Shown one piece after another: positions 28,677-37,601 of a stretch of DNA of 64,000 nt. Numbering within the stretch: position 1 is the stretch's first letter; each line of letters begins with the position of its first letter. Made by a program: the position numbers and the translations under genes. The DNA is taken from assembly GCA_035468355.1 (NCBI GenBank), contig DATITA010000012.1:19418-83417 (forward strand), written 5' to 3'. The notes under the pieces are model-generated. The model did no database searches, had not been told where the DNA came from, and was given only the letters and a program-made list of their open reading frames with translations. Origin of the DNA: DATKSS01 sp035468355. GTDB lineage: Bacteria > Chloroflexota > Dormibacteria > Dormibacterales > Dormibacteraceae.

Positions 28677-29482
28677 TCCAGATCCTGTCGGCCCTCGGCG
28701 CGCACTCCCTGGCGCTGCTCGTTTATCCCGGCCTACTCACCCTGCTCGCTTTCGGCGGCCTGGTCGAGATCGCGTGGGGCAGGCTTGCTCATGGAGTCTG
28801 GAAGCTCTCCGAGGTGCCGCGCCGCAGGCCCACGCCTGTTGCCGCCACGGTCGCCATCTGTTCGGTACTCGCCGCGGTCCAGCTGGCGGCGCCCTACAAC
28901 CCCGTGCCGACCGAGGAGCGCAGCGTGGTGATCGCCGCCATCGCGCTCGCTTTCACGGTCTGGGCTGAGCTTGCGCTGACCGTTGAGCACGTCCCTGAGC
29001 CCAGCATCCTGCTCGTCGTCGAGTTCTGCTGGCTGCTCGCGGTCTTGGGCCCGGCGGTGCAGCCGGAAAGCCTTCGACCGCAGGTGTTGGGAAACGTGCT
29101 GGTGCCGGCGCTTCTCCCGGTGAAGGTGGCGAGCGGGCTTCTCTATCTTCTTTGCCTGCCCGCGCTGCTCCGCGTCTGGCCATTTTCACCACCGGCCGAC
29201 CGGCGAAGCAGGCAGCGGTTCGACCTCGCGAGAGCGCTGTCCTGGTTCTCGTACTGCGGGCTTTTCACGACACTATTCGTCCCGCCTGCGGCTGCCGGAC
29301 TGCCGGCGCTGTTGCGGTTTTTCGGGATCACCTTCGGGGTGGCGGCCCTGATGGTGGTGGGGGGTCTCGTGATGGACCGGCGCGGGCCGACGCTCGCGCG
29401 AGGCCTGTACACGCGCGCCATGCCGCCCTTCGCCCTGTTGGTGCTGCTGCTGGTGATCGGGACCTCGTTCATCGTCCGCTGA
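28673..29482 (+). CDS. NuoH/HyfC-like membrane protein
   Basis: A 269-residue protein with about eight helices, in the position and size of NuoH/HyfC, the membrane subunit that normally binds quinone or links to the catalytic arm. The conserved acidic loop that marks true NuoH (E-x-N-R-x-P-F-D) is not visible, so quinone chemistry is doubtful. Last gene of the four-gene set; a hairpin overlaps its stop. Confidence 0.5.
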   Translation: MIQILSALGAHSLALLVYPGLLTLLAFGGLVEIAWGRLAHGVWKLSEVPRRRPTPVAATVAICSVLAAVQLAAPYNPVPTEERSVVIAAIALAFTVWAELALTVEHVPEPSILLVVEFCWLLAVLGPAVQPESLRPQVLGNVLVPALLPVKVASGLLYLLCLPALLRVWPFSPPADRRSRQRFDLARALSWFSYCGLFTTLFVPPAAAGLPALLRFFGITFGVAALMVVGGLVMDRRGPTLARGLYTRAMPPFALLVLLLVIGTSFIVR

Positions 29483-29499
29483 GCAGCCCCGCGCTGCTC
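29481..29499 (+). terminator. hairpin at the end of the complex-I-like set
   Basis: GAGCAGC and GCTGCTC form a perfect 7-bp stem with a 5-base loop, starting within the stop codon of the preceding gene. No T-run follows, so termination strength is uncertain. Confidence 0.4.
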
Positions 29500-29560
29500 G
29501 GATCCTGGTGGTAGCACCCCACATCTGGGGTCAACCTGTGGAAAACACCGCTACCAGGTG

Positions 29561-29566
29561 TATGAT
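29561..29566 (+). promoter_or_regulatory. putative -10 box of the mre operon
   Basis: TATGAT lies 43 bases before the preferred mreB start at 29610. It overlaps the alternative ATG at 29562, which argues against that ATG being the start. Confidence 0.35.
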
Positions 29567-29609
29567 CCACCGCGACCCACCACATTTTGACCCACGACTT
29601 CCACGCGCC

Positions 29610-30668
29610 TTGAACCTGTTTTCGTCCGTGTTGGGGATCTGGTCGGCCGACGTCGGCATCGACCTCGGGACCGCCAACACGCTCGTCCACGTGCGGGGTC
29701 GGGGCATCGTGCTCAATGAACCTTCGGTCGTGGCCGTGAGCAAGCGCACAGGCCAGGTGCTGGCGGTGGGCACAGAGGCCAGGCGCATGCTGGGTCGCAC
29801 GCCGGCGGACATCGTGGCCAGCCGGCCGCTTCGCAACGGCGTGATCGCGGACTTCGAAAGGACGGAGCAGATGATCCGCCACTTCATAGCGCGCGCCCAC
29901 AACCGCGCCTGGCACGTGAGCCATCCGCGGATCGTGCTCGGCATCCCGTCAGGCGTCACGGAGGTCGAAAAGCGCGCCGTGACCGACGCCGCGTCGATGG
30001 CGGGGGCGCGAGAAGCTCACCTCATCGAAGAGCCGATGGCTGCCGCGATCGGTGCGGGGCTGCCGGTCCAGGCGGCGGGCGGATCGATGATCGTCGACAT
30101 CGGCGGGGGCACCACCGAGGTCGCGGTGATCTCGCTGGGCGGGGTGGTCGCCGCGACGTCTGCGCGCGTCGGCGGCGACGAGATGGACGACGCCATCGTG
30201 CAGTACGTGCGCAGGACGATGGGCCTGCTCATCGGCGAGCGCACAGCCGAGGACATCAAGGTGGCGATGGGCTCAGCGTTTCCCATGCCGGAAGAGCGGT
30301 CTTTCCTGGTCCGCGGCCGGGACCTGGTCACGGGTCTCCCGAAGACCGTCGAGATGACGACGGCGCACGTTCGCGAGGCGGTGTCCGGCGTGCTCATCGA
30401 TATCGTGCGGGCCGTCAAGTCGACCCTGGATGCGACCCCGCCCGAGCTCGTCGACGACATCATGGAACGGGGCATGGTCGTCTGCGGGGGAGGCGCGCTC
30501 CTGTCGGGGCTGGACCAGCTTTTCGCCCATGAGACCTTGATGCCGGTGCGCATCGCGGAGGACCCGCTGACCTGCGTGGTCCGCGGCACGGGGATCGTGC
30601 TCGAGGAGATCGACACCTTGAACCGGGTCCTGTTGCGGACGCGCCGCGTCCGGGCTCTGCGTTACTAG
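29610..30668 (+). CDS. mreB: rod-shape actin MreB
   Basis: A 352-residue actin-fold protein that organises lateral wall synthesis. Nucleotide-site motifs are GIDLGTANTLV near the N-terminus, IVDIGGGTTEVAVI in the middle and VVCGGGALLSGL near the end. The TTG at 29610 gives the normal N-terminus for the family (NLFSSVLGIWSADVGID). ATG 29562 would add 16 residues. It heads a co-directional run to rsfS. Confidence 0.93.
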   Translation: MNLFSSVLGIWSADVGIDLGTANTLVHVRGRGIVLNEPSVVAVSKRTGQVLAVGTEARRMLGRTPADIVASRPLRNGVIADFERTEQMIRHFIARAHNRAWHVSHPRIVLGIPSGVTEVEKRAVTDAASMAGAREAHLIEEPMAAAIGAGLPVQAAGGSMIVDIGGGTTEVAVISLGGVVAATSARVGGDEMDDAIVQYVRRTMGLLIGERTAEDIKVAMGSAFPMPEERSFLVRGRDLVTGLPKTVEMTTAHVREAVSGVLIDIVRAVKSTLDATPPELVDDIMERGMVVCGGGALLSGLDQLFAHETLMPVRIAEDPLTCVVRGTGIVLEEIDTLNRVLLRTRRVRALRY

Positions 30669-30686
30669 TGGACCGCTAGGGCCCAC

Positions 30687-31502
30687 GTGTACGGCAGGAC
30701 CCAGTCTCGCTCGACCGGCCTCTTCCTGTGGATGTGCGCCGCCTTGCTCCTGGTCGCGATGGTCAGCCAGCAGTCGTGGGCGGCGGGCGCGCGGGGCGCT
30801 GCCAAGAGCGCGCTGGCGCCGTTCGAATCAGGGCTCACTGCGGCTGGAGCTCAGCTCGGCCGCGTCACGTCGGTGCTGGGGGACATGTCCGTGCTTCACG
30901 CCCAAAACCAGGAACTGCTCGCCGACGATGCGGCGCTGCGCCGCCGGGTCGTCGAGCTCGACGCTGCCGCCAGGGAGAATGCCGCGCTGCGCCAGGCGCT
31001 CGACTTCGAGAGGTCGTTGGGACGTCGCATGGTGGCGGCGCAGGTCGTCGGGCTGGGCCCCGACGGCTTCAGCCGGACTCTTGAGATCGATCGAGGCACG
31101 TCCGAGGGCGTCCAGGCGGGCATGATCGTCGCCACGGGCGCCGGGCTGCTCGGCCGCGTGAGCGAGGCCGGCCCGCATTCGGCGATCGTGCAAACGCTGG
31201 CCGCCCCGCAAAGCCGGGTCAACGTTTTTCTTTCTCGCTCGGGCCTGCAGGGCACGGTGGTCGGCGGTCCCACGGCGCTCCGGATGCAGATCGAGCACAG
31301 CATCGGCGTGGTCGCATCGAACGGCGACTGGGCGATCACCAGCGGGGTCGGTGGGGGGTACCCGCGAGGCCTGGTGGTCGGTGAGATCGCGAGCGTTTCC
31401 CACCATGACGCCGCGACCTTCGACGATGCCGTGCTGGCCTGGGTCAACGATCCCGCCAGCATCAGCCTCGTTCTTGTGATCACTGACTTCACTCCGTCGT
31501 GA
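30687..31502 (+). CDS. mreC: rod-shape protein MreC
   Basis: A 271-residue MreC with a short N-terminal tail, one membrane helix (about 11-31), a coiled coil (about 60-105) and the extracytoplasmic beta domain, with GLGPDGFSRTLEIDRG and GLLGRVSEAG segments. It links the wall-synthesis enzymes to MreB. GTG start 18 bases after mreB; it overlaps mreD by 4 bases (GTGA). Confidence 0.93.
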   Translation: MYGRTQSRSTGLFLWMCAALLLVAMVSQQSWAAGARGAAKSALAPFESGLTAAGAQLGRVTSVLGDMSVLHAQNQELLADDAALRRRVVELDAAARENAALRQALDFERSLGRRMVAAQVVGLGPDGFSRTLEIDRGTSEGVQAGMIVATGAGLLGRVSEAGPHSAIVQTLAAPQSRVNVFLSRSGLQGTVVGGPTALRMQIEHSIGVVASNGDWAITSGVGGGYPRGLVVGEIASVSHHDAATFDDAVLAWVNDPASISLVLVITDFTPS

Positions 31503-31990
31503 AGAACGCGATCGGCGCTGCGTCGTTGTTGGGCGCTGCGCTGATCCAGGTGACGTGGGCGCCCCGATTCGAGATTCTCGGGGCGTTCCCCAACCTCGTG
31601 CTGATCGCGGTCGTCGCGATCACCTGGGTTCGCGGCGTCAAAGCAGGCCTGGCGTGGGCGTGCATCGGGGGCCTGTTCCTCGATCTCACGGCGGCCGGTC
31701 CGATCGGCCCCCACGCCCTGGGTTTGTTGACCGGCGCTTACCTCACCGGATTCTGGACCCGCAACCTCGATCGGCAGAGCGCGGTCCACGTCGCACTTGC
31801 GGCGGCTGTTGGCACGGCTGCCTACTCCATGGTCCTGGTCGGCTCCGATGACACCCTCGGCCTCCCGGTGCCTCCGCTCACCGTCGCGGCCGAGCTCACG
31901 ATGGCGGCCTGCGCTTACAACGCCGTTCTGACCCCGCCGGCGCTGGCGCTGCTCCGGAAGGCGCGCTTGACTGCGGCCGACACCGTTTGA
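31499..31990 (+). CDS. mreD: rod-shape protein MreD
   Basis: A 163-residue membrane protein with about five helices, identified by size, topology and position between mreC and the PBP2 gene. Sequence is weakly conserved in this family; LGLLTGAYLTGFW and FPNLVLIAVVAI are typical in character. GTG start overlapping mreC; overlaps the next gene by 4 bases. Confidence 0.85.
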   Translation: MKNAIGAASLLGAALIQVTWAPRFEILGAFPNLVLIAVVAITWVRGVKAGLAWACIGGLFLDLTAAGPIGPHALGLLTGAYLTGFWTRNLDRQSAVHVALAAAVGTAAYSMVLVGSDDTLGLPVPPLTVAAELTMAACAYNAVLTPPALALLRKARLTAADTV

Positions 31991-33864
31991 TCGAGCTCAC
32001 GCCACGCGTGGAGCTCGGCGGCGCCGCGCCGCGCGCTCGATGGTCGATGCGCCTGGTCGCCGCCGCGAGCCTCGGTTTGCTGGCGATCGGCGTGCTGGCG
32101 ATCGAGCTCGCCGAGCTCCAGGTGCGCGACGGGATCCACCTCGCCGGGCTGGCCCGGGCCAACTCGGTGCACCGGGTCGTCCTCGAAGCGGACCGAGGGA
32201 TCATCTATGACCGCCACGGGACGCCGCTGGTGGAGAACAGCCCGGTCTGGAGCCTGGTGGTGGTGCCGGCAGCCCTGCCGGTGGATGCGGCCGCCCGCGC
32301 CTCGGAGCTCGCCGAGCTCGCTCGAATCACGGGCGTCGACGAGACGAAGATGGCGGACCAGCTGCTCGCGGCCGACGCATACGCCGGCATGACCGTCGCT
32401 TCGGAGCTCACCCAGGTCGAGGAGCTCGCGGTCCAGGAACGTCTGCCGCAGCTCGCCGGGGCGTCGATCCGGCAGCGCTCGGTGAGGACCTACGTCGACC
32501 CGCTGGTGTTCGGCCACGTCGTCGGCTACGTGGGCCCGATCGACGGCACAGATGCCAAAAAGCTGCTCGGTTTCGGCTACCGGTCCGACGAATCAATCGG
32601 CAAGGTCGGCGTCGAAGCCGGGCTTGAGCCAATCTTGCGTGGCAAGGACGGTTGGGCGGACGAACAGGTTGACGCCCGAGGGCAGGTCGTGAAGACGCTC
32701 GCCATGCAGCTTTCGGTCCCTGGCGAAGCGGTGTACCTCAGCATCGACGCAGCGCTTCAGCGCGCGACTGCCGGCTCGCTGGCGGCGGGTCTGGCGCGAG
32801 ATCACAAGACCGCCGGCGCCTCGGTGGTGATCGACCCTCGCACGGGCGAGGTCCTCGCCATGGTCAGCCTGCCCGGCTACGACACCAACCTGTTCACGCA
32901 TGGCATCAGCCAGCCCGAGTACAGCCGGCTGTTGCACGATCCTGACCGTCCGCTGTTGAACCGGGCCATCGCGGGCCAGTACGCCCCTGGCTCGACTTTC
33001 AAGATGGTCACGGCGACCGCCGCCCTCCAGGAAGGCAAGATCACCGCGCAGACCCTGCTCAACTGTCCGCCGTACCTCAACCTTGGCGGCTGGGTGTATC
33101 ACAACTGGGCCGCCTACAGCCTTGGGCTGATGAACGTCGCCAAGGCGCTGGCGACTTCGTGCGACACGTTCTTCTACCAGGTCGCCGCCATGGTGGGCGA
33201 CGTCACGCTGGCGAAGTATGCGCGGGCCTTCGGCTTCGGCCAGGCCAAGTCGATCGAGATGCCGGGCGTGATGGCCGGCCTTGTCCCAGACAGCACCTGG
33301 AAGCAGCTCCAGTGCGGTGCGGCCGACCTCAACTCCGACTCGTGCCGGTGGACGGACGGCGACACGATCACCTTCGGCATCGGCCAGTCTTATCTCCTCA
33401 CGACGCCGCTCAACCAGGCGGTCTACGTGGCAGCCCTTGCCAATGGGGGGCAGGTGCTGAAGCCGACGCTCGTGCACCAGGTCCGCGACGGTGCCGGCCG
33501 CATCGTCGAAACACAGCATCCACTCGTGACGAGCACGGTCCCGGCCTCGCCGCAGACCATCCAGGCTGTGCGCGAGGGCATGAGGGAGGAGATCAATCGT
33601 CCGTACAACATGAACTACTGGTTCCGCGCGGCCGGAGTGCCGGCCGACGGCGGCGGCAAGACGGGCACCGCGCAGTGGGGCGGCAGCGGCCTCGACCTTC
33701 CGACCCACGCCTGGTTCGTGTTCTTCGCGCCCTACTCGTCGCCGGACGTCGCGATGTCGATCTTCGTCGAGCGAGGAGAGCTGTCGGAGGTGGAGGCTGC
33801 GCCAATCGCGGTCGACATCATGAAGTTCTACCGCGCCAACCAGGCCGCGGTCCGGGGGCAATGA
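31987..33864 (+). CDS. mrdA: class B penicillin-binding protein 2 (elongation transpeptidase)
   Basis: A 625-residue monofunctional transpeptidase of the elongation complex. One N-terminal helix (about 18-40), a PBP dimerisation region and a transpeptidase domain are present. SxxK is S336-K339 (GSTFK), the second motif is SCD (SxN replaced by S-C-D, as in many PBP2) and KTG is at K558 (KTGTAQ). The start is TTG 31987, overlapping mreD as TTGA. It pairs with the RodA gene that follows. Confidence 0.94.
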   Translation: MIELTPRVELGGAAPRARWSMRLVAAASLGLLAIGVLAIELAELQVRDGIHLAGLARANSVHRVVLEADRGIIYDRHGTPLVENSPVWSLVVVPAALPVDAAARASELAELARITGVDETKMADQLLAADAYAGMTVASELTQVEELAVQERLPQLAGASIRQRSVRTYVDPLVFGHVVGYVGPIDGTDAKKLLGFGYRSDESIGKVGVEAGLEPILRGKDGWADEQVDARGQVVKTLAMQLSVPGEAVYLSIDAALQRATAGSLAAGLARDHKTAGASVVIDPRTGEVLAMVSLPGYDTNLFTHGISQPEYSRLLHDPDRPLLNRAIAGQYAPGSTFKMVTATAALQEGKITAQTLLNCPPYLNLGGWVYHNWAAYSLGLMNVAKALATSCDTFFYQVAAMVGDVTLAKYARAFGFGQAKSIEMPGVMAGLVPDSTWKQLQCGAADLNSDSCRWTDGDTITFGIGQSYLLTTPLNQAVYVAALANGGQVLKPTLVHQVRDGAGRIVETQHPLVTSTVPASPQTIQAVREGMREEINRPYNMNYWFRAAGVPADGGGKTGTAQWGGSGLDLPTHAWFVFFAPYSSPDVAMSIFVERGELSEVEAAPIAVDIMKFYRANQAAVRGQ

Positions 33865-34982
33865 CCGGCCGGTCGGCCTGGAGGCGGCTGGACCACGCGC
33901 AGCCGATGCTGGCCGGGATCCTTTGCATGCTCGGTGTGATGACGGTGTTCAGCGCCAACGCGGACTGGGTCCGCCAGGTGCTGTGGGTCGTCCTCGGCGC
34001 AGCCGCATACGTCGCGGCGTCGGCGTTCGATTACCAGAGGTTGCGTACGATCGCTCCCGGCCTTTACCTGGCGATGCTTCTGATGCTGCTCGCGGTCCGG
34101 CTCGTCGGCCGATCGGCGCTGGGCGCGCGCCGCTGGCTGTCGGTGGCGGGATTTCCGCTGGAGCCTTCAGAGATCTCCAAGCTCATCCTCGTGGTGGTCC
34201 TCGCCGCATATCTCGCGCGGCAGGAGCGGCCCTCGTGGCGTGCATTCGCAGGAGCGCTCGCCCTGCTGGCGCCGCCGGCCTTCCTGATCCTCTCGCAGCC
34301 CGACCTCGGCACGACCATCGTCTTCGTCGCGGTCCTGCTGGGCATGTTGTTCCTGGGTGGCGCTCGCCCGGCCCAACTGCTGTCCCTGGTCGCAGCCGGG
34401 GCGGTCGCGCTGCCCCTGCTGCCCCACCTGCTGCACGGTTACCAGCGCCGCCGGCTCGACATCTTCCTCGATCCGCACCAGGACCCGCTGGGCGCCGGCT
34501 ACAACCTGCTGCAGGCGCGAATTGCGGTCGGGGCGGGTGGATTCTTCGGCCAGGGCTGGCTGCACGGACTGCAGGGACAGCTCGGGTTCGTGCCCGAGCG
34601 CGCGACCGACTTCGTGTTCGCGATCTTCGCGGAGGAGTTCGGCCTGCTGGGCAGCCTGGTGCTGCTGGCGATCTTCGGGATGCTCCTTATTCGCGTGCTC
34701 CGGGCCGCCGCAGTGGCCTCGGACCGGTTCGGTGAGCTGATGGCCGGCGGGGTGTTCGCGATGATTTTCGTCCAGGTCGTGCAGAACGTCGGAATGAACG
34801 TCGGGCTGCTTCCGATCGCCGGCATCCCACTGCCCCTGATCTCGTACGGGGGCTCGGCCACGATCACGATCCTGGCCGCGCTCGGCGTGGTGCAATCCGT
34901 GGTGCTCCGGCGGCGGGCCGTGCTCCACCGGGAAGACTCGAGCCCCGCTCTTGGTACAATCACACGCCGTGCCCAAGCCTGA
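33861..34982 (+). CDS. rodA: peptidoglycan glycosyltransferase RodA
   Basis: A 373-residue SEDS-family protein with about ten helices that polymerises lipid II with PBP2. Family signatures: LDIFLDPHQDPLGAGYNLLQ in the large loop, GLGFVPERATDFVF-like stretch (QGQLGFVPERATDFVFAI), and PLPLISYGGSA near the end. ATG 33861 overlaps the PBP2 stop as ATGA. The C-terminal coding end overlaps rplU by 14 bases and holds its promoter-like box. Confidence 0.94.
   Translation: MTGRSAWRRLDHAQPMLAGILCMLGVMTVFSANADWVRQVLWVVLGAAAYVAASAFDYQRLRTIAPGLYLAMLLMLLAVRLVGRSALGARRWLSVAGFPLEPSEISKLILVVVLAAYLARQERPSWRAFAGALALLAPPAFLILSQPDLGTTIVFVAVLLGMLFLGGARPAQLLSLVAAGAVALPLLPHLLHGYQRRRLDIFLDPHQDPLGAGYNLLQARIAVGAGGFFGQGWLHGLQGQLGFVPERATDFVFAIFAEEFGLLGSLVLLAIFGMLLIRVLRAAAVASDRFGELMAGGVFAMIFVQVVQNVGMNVGLLPIAGIPLPLISYGGSATITILAALGVVQSVVLRRRAVLHREDSSPALGTITRRAQA
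34955..34960 (+). promoter_or_regulatory. putative -10 box for rplU inside rodA
   Basis: TACAAT lies eight bases before GTG 34969, within the rodA 3' end. It would give ribosomal protein genes their own leaderless transcript inside the larger run. Confidence 0.45.
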
Positions 34983-35487
34983 TAGTTCGCTGTCGGCTGT
35001 TGTCGTCAGCGGTGGAAAGCAGTACCGGGTGGCGCCTGGCGACCATATCCTGGTCGACCGGATCGCCGCGGAGCCGGGTTCTTCGCTGAAACTCGACCGC
35101 GTCCTGCTGTTCAACGACGGAAACGAGATCAAGATCGGGGCCCCAGGGATCGAAGGCGTCGACGTCGAGGTCAAGATCCTCGCGCACAGGCGCGGGCCAC
35201 GCCTCGAGAGCCTCCGCTACAAGTCCAAGAAGCGGGTCCGCGTCCACCACGGCGGCCGCGCCGACCTGACCGCGATCGAGATCATCGCCGTCGGCGGCAT
35301 CAAGGCCGAGCCTCGCAAGGAAGGAGCCGCCAAGGACAAGCCGGCGGCCACGGCGAAAGCCCCGACCAAGCCGAAGGCCAAAGCCAAAAGGGTCACGACG
35401 CCCAAGGCGGAAGCGGTCGAAGAAACGTCAGAAGCGCCGGCCAAGCGAGCCCCTCGCAAGTCGCGCGCCAAGAAGGAGACGGAGTAA
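34969..35487 (+). CDS. rplU: ribosomal protein L21 with long basic C-terminal extension
   Basis: A 172-residue L21. The core (about residues 8-105) has SGGKQYRVAPGD, the VLLFNDG stretch and KSKKRVRVHHGGR. Typical L21 ends near 103 residues; here about 65 residues of Ala/Lys/Pro follow, likely disordered and rRNA-binding. The GTG at 34969 is preferred because of the TACAAT box; the frame opens slightly upstream at 34951. It shares one base with rpmA. Confidence 0.92.
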   Translation: MPKPDSSLSAVVVSGGKQYRVAPGDHILVDRIAAEPGSSLKLDRVLLFNDGNEIKIGAPGIEGVDVEVKILAHRRGPRLESLRYKSKKRVRVHHGGRADLTAIEIIAVGGIKAEPRKEGAAKDKPAATAKAPTKPKAKAKRVTTPKAEAVEETSEAPAKRAPRKSRAKKETE

Positions 35488-35750
35488 TGGCACATAAGAA
35501 AGGAGGCGGCTCCTCCCGCAACGGCCGCGACTCCAAGCCGAAGATGCTCGGCGTGAAGATCTACGGAGGCCAGCTCGTGGACGCCGGGGCCATCATCGTC
35601 CGGCAGCGTGGAACCAAGATCGCCGCAGGGGCCGGGGTAGGGCTCGGCCGGGACCACACCCTTTTCGCCCTCGTTCCGGGCGAGGTCAAGTTCGAGCGGG
35701 TGGGCAAGGATGGCCGCCGCGTCACAGTAGCGAAGAACGCCGAAGACTGA
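35487..35750 (+). CDS. rpmA: ribosomal protein L27
   Basis: An 87-residue L27 of the large subunit, near the peptidyl-transferase centre. It begins MAHKKGGGSSRNGRDSK, the classic N-terminus without the cleaved extension found in Firmicutes. The ATG shares its first base with the rplU stop (TAATG). Confidence 0.96.
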   Translation: MAHKKGGGSSRNGRDSKPKMLGVKIYGGQLVDAGAIIVRQRGTKIAAGAGVGLGRDHTLFALVPGEVKFERVGKDGRRVTVAKNAED

Positions 35751-35787
35751 CAGCCGGCGCCAGTTCATCGATACCGCGCACATCCAC

Positions 35788-36999
35788 GTGCGCGGCGGTC
35801 ATGGCGGAAAAGGCTCGGCCTCATTTCGACGCGAGCCGTTCATCCCCCGAGGGGGTCCTGACGGCGGCGACGGCGGTCGCGGCGGCTCGGTGATCCTCGA
35901 GGCCACCACCAACCAGTCCGACCTCTCGCTCTTCAAGCAGCGCTCGCGATGGCTGGCCGAAGCCGGCACCGACGGCGCGGGCGGCCGCAAGACGGGGAAG
36001 CGCGGCGCCGACATCACCATCAAGGTGCCGGTGGGGACGATCGTGCTCGACGCGGAGGGCGCTCTGATCGCGGACCTCGACCTGCCGGGCGCGACTGCGG
36101 TGGTCGCCAGGGGTGGCGAGGGGGGGCGCGGCAACGTCCACTTCAAGAGCTCGACCCGCCGCGCGCCCGATTACGCGGAGCCCGGGATGAAGGGCGACGA
36201 GCTGAATCTCACTCTCGATCTCAAGCTCATCGCCGACGTGGGTTTGGTCGGGGCCCCGAACGCCGGCAAGTCCTCGCTCCTGCGGGCCCTCACGGCCGCG
36301 CATCCGAAAGTCGCGGACTACCCTTTCACGACCCTCGATCCCGAGCTGGGCGTGGCCGAGTCGGTCGCCGGTCGGATCGTGATCGCGGACATCCCCGGCC
36401 TCATCGAGGGCGCGGCGCAGGGTGCGGGCCTGGGCCGGAGGTTCCTGCGCCACGTCGAGCGGACCAGGGTCCTGGTCTACGTGGTCGATGGATCAGGGAC
36501 GGATCCATGGCACGACCTCGCGACCGTCCGCAAGGAGGTCGAGACGTTTTCGGGCGAGATGGCCGAGCGCCCCCACCTCGTGGCGGTCAACAAGCTCGAC
36601 CTGGAGGCGACGCGCCGCCTTAAGACACGGACGCGGCGAAAGGGCGTGCAGTTCGTCTCAGCCCTCACTGGCGACGGACTGCCCGAGCTCATGGGCGCGA
36701 TCGTTGCCGCCCTCGCCATCGCGCCGGAGCCGCGCATGCCCGCGCGGCCGAAGGCCACCGTCCTTCCGGCGAGGGCCCGGTCGGAGCTGATGGTGCAGAA
36801 GGAATCGTGGGGATACACGGTCCGAGGCGAACGGGTCGAACAGCTCGTCGAGCGGACCGACCTGGAGTCGGAGGGGGCGCTTGCGCGCTTCCAGTCGGAG
36901 CTCGACCGAATCGGCGTCAACACCGCGCTGGAATCGGCCGGGATCGAACCAGGCGACACCGTGCGGATCTCGGGCATCGAGTTCGAGTACCAACCGTGA
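35788..36999 (+). CDS. obgE: Obg-family ribosome-assembly GTPase
   Basis: A 403-residue Obg. It has the Gly-rich N-terminal fold (FRREPFIPRGGPDGGDGG), GTPase motifs GAPNAGKSSLLRA and DIPGLIEGA, NKLD, and a C-terminal OCT-like domain ending in RISGIEFEYQP. The usual Obg N-terminus (FIDTAHIHV) is encoded just upstream at 35764-35787, but no ATG, GTG or TTG precedes it in frame before the TAG at 35728-35730. GTG 35788 is the first standard start and would drop the first strand. A non-standard start such as ATC 35767 or a sequence error is possible. Confidence 0.9.
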   Translation: MRGGHGGKGSASFRREPFIPRGGPDGGDGGRGGSVILEATTNQSDLSLFKQRSRWLAEAGTDGAGGRKTGKRGADITIKVPVGTIVLDAEGALIADLDLPGATAVVARGGEGGRGNVHFKSSTRRAPDYAEPGMKGDELNLTLDLKLIADVGLVGAPNAGKSSLLRALTAAHPKVADYPFTTLDPELGVAESVAGRIVIADIPGLIEGAAQGAGLGRRFLRHVERTRVLVYVVDGSGTDPWHDLATVRKEVETFSGEMAERPHLVAVNKLDLEATRRLKTRTRRKGVQFVSALTGDGLPELMGAIVAALAIAPEPRMPARPKATVLPARARSELMVQKESWGYTVRGERVEQLVERTDLESEGALARFQSELDRIGVNTALESAGIEPGDTVRISGIEFEYQP

Positions 37000-37601
37000 G
37001 AGTCGGGGTCCTGGGTGGTACGTTCGACCCCATCCACCTCGGGCACCTTGCCGCCGCGGAGGCGGCCATCGCCTGCGCCGAGCTGGAGAGAGTCCTCATC
37101 ATGCCCAGCGCGCAACCTCCGCACCGGCCGGGGGCCATCGCCACCGCCGAAGAGCGCCTGGCCATGTGCCGCCTCGCCGTCGAAGGGCGCTCGCGGCTCG
37201 AGGTTTCGGACGTCGAGGTTCGTCACGGGGGACCTTCGTACACGGTCGACACGGTGGTCGAGCTCAAAAGGCTGGCGCCGCAGGACGACCTGTTCCTGAT
37301 CCTCGGTTGGGATGCCGCCGCGCTCTTCTCCACCTGGCAACGGCCTGAGAAGGTTCGGTCGCTGGCCGCCGTGGTGGTCATCGGCAGGCCGGGGACCCAG
37401 GCTCCTGGCGCGGACCAGCTGTCCGCCGCCGGACTCGACGTGGAGAGGACCATCCTGTGCCTGCGGCCGACGCCCGACATCTCCGGAAGCGCGCTTCGCC
37501 GCGCGATCGCAGCGGGCGAGACGGTGTCCGGCAAGGTTCCTCCGGCGGTGGAGCGATACATCGCCTCGCACGGCCTCTACAGGGATAATCGAAAGAGTTG
37601 A
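36996..37601 (+). CDS. nadD: nicotinate-nucleotide adenylyltransferase
   Basis: A 201-residue NadD that makes deamido-NAD from nicotinate mononucleotide and ATP. GGTFDPIHLGH is the nucleotidyltransferase motif near the N-terminus, and DISGSALRRAI carries the second (SxxxR) motif. GTG 36996 overlaps the obg stop as GTGA. It overlaps rsfS by 4 bases. Confidence 0.95.
   Translation: MRVGVLGGTFDPIHLGHLAAAEAAIACAELERVLIMPSAQPPHRPGAIATAEERLAMCRLAVEGRSRLEVSDVEVRHGGPSYTVDTVVELKRLAPQDDLFLILGWDAAALFSTWQRPEKVRSLAAVVVIGRPGTQAPGADQLSAAGLDVERTILCLRPTPDISGSALRRAIAAGETVSGKVPPAVERYIASHGLYRDNRKS

Noticed and set aside
29521..29570. DnaA-box-like TGTGGAAAAC near mreB as an origin
   Set aside because: Only one imperfect box and no AT-rich region or dnaA/dnaN genes nearby.
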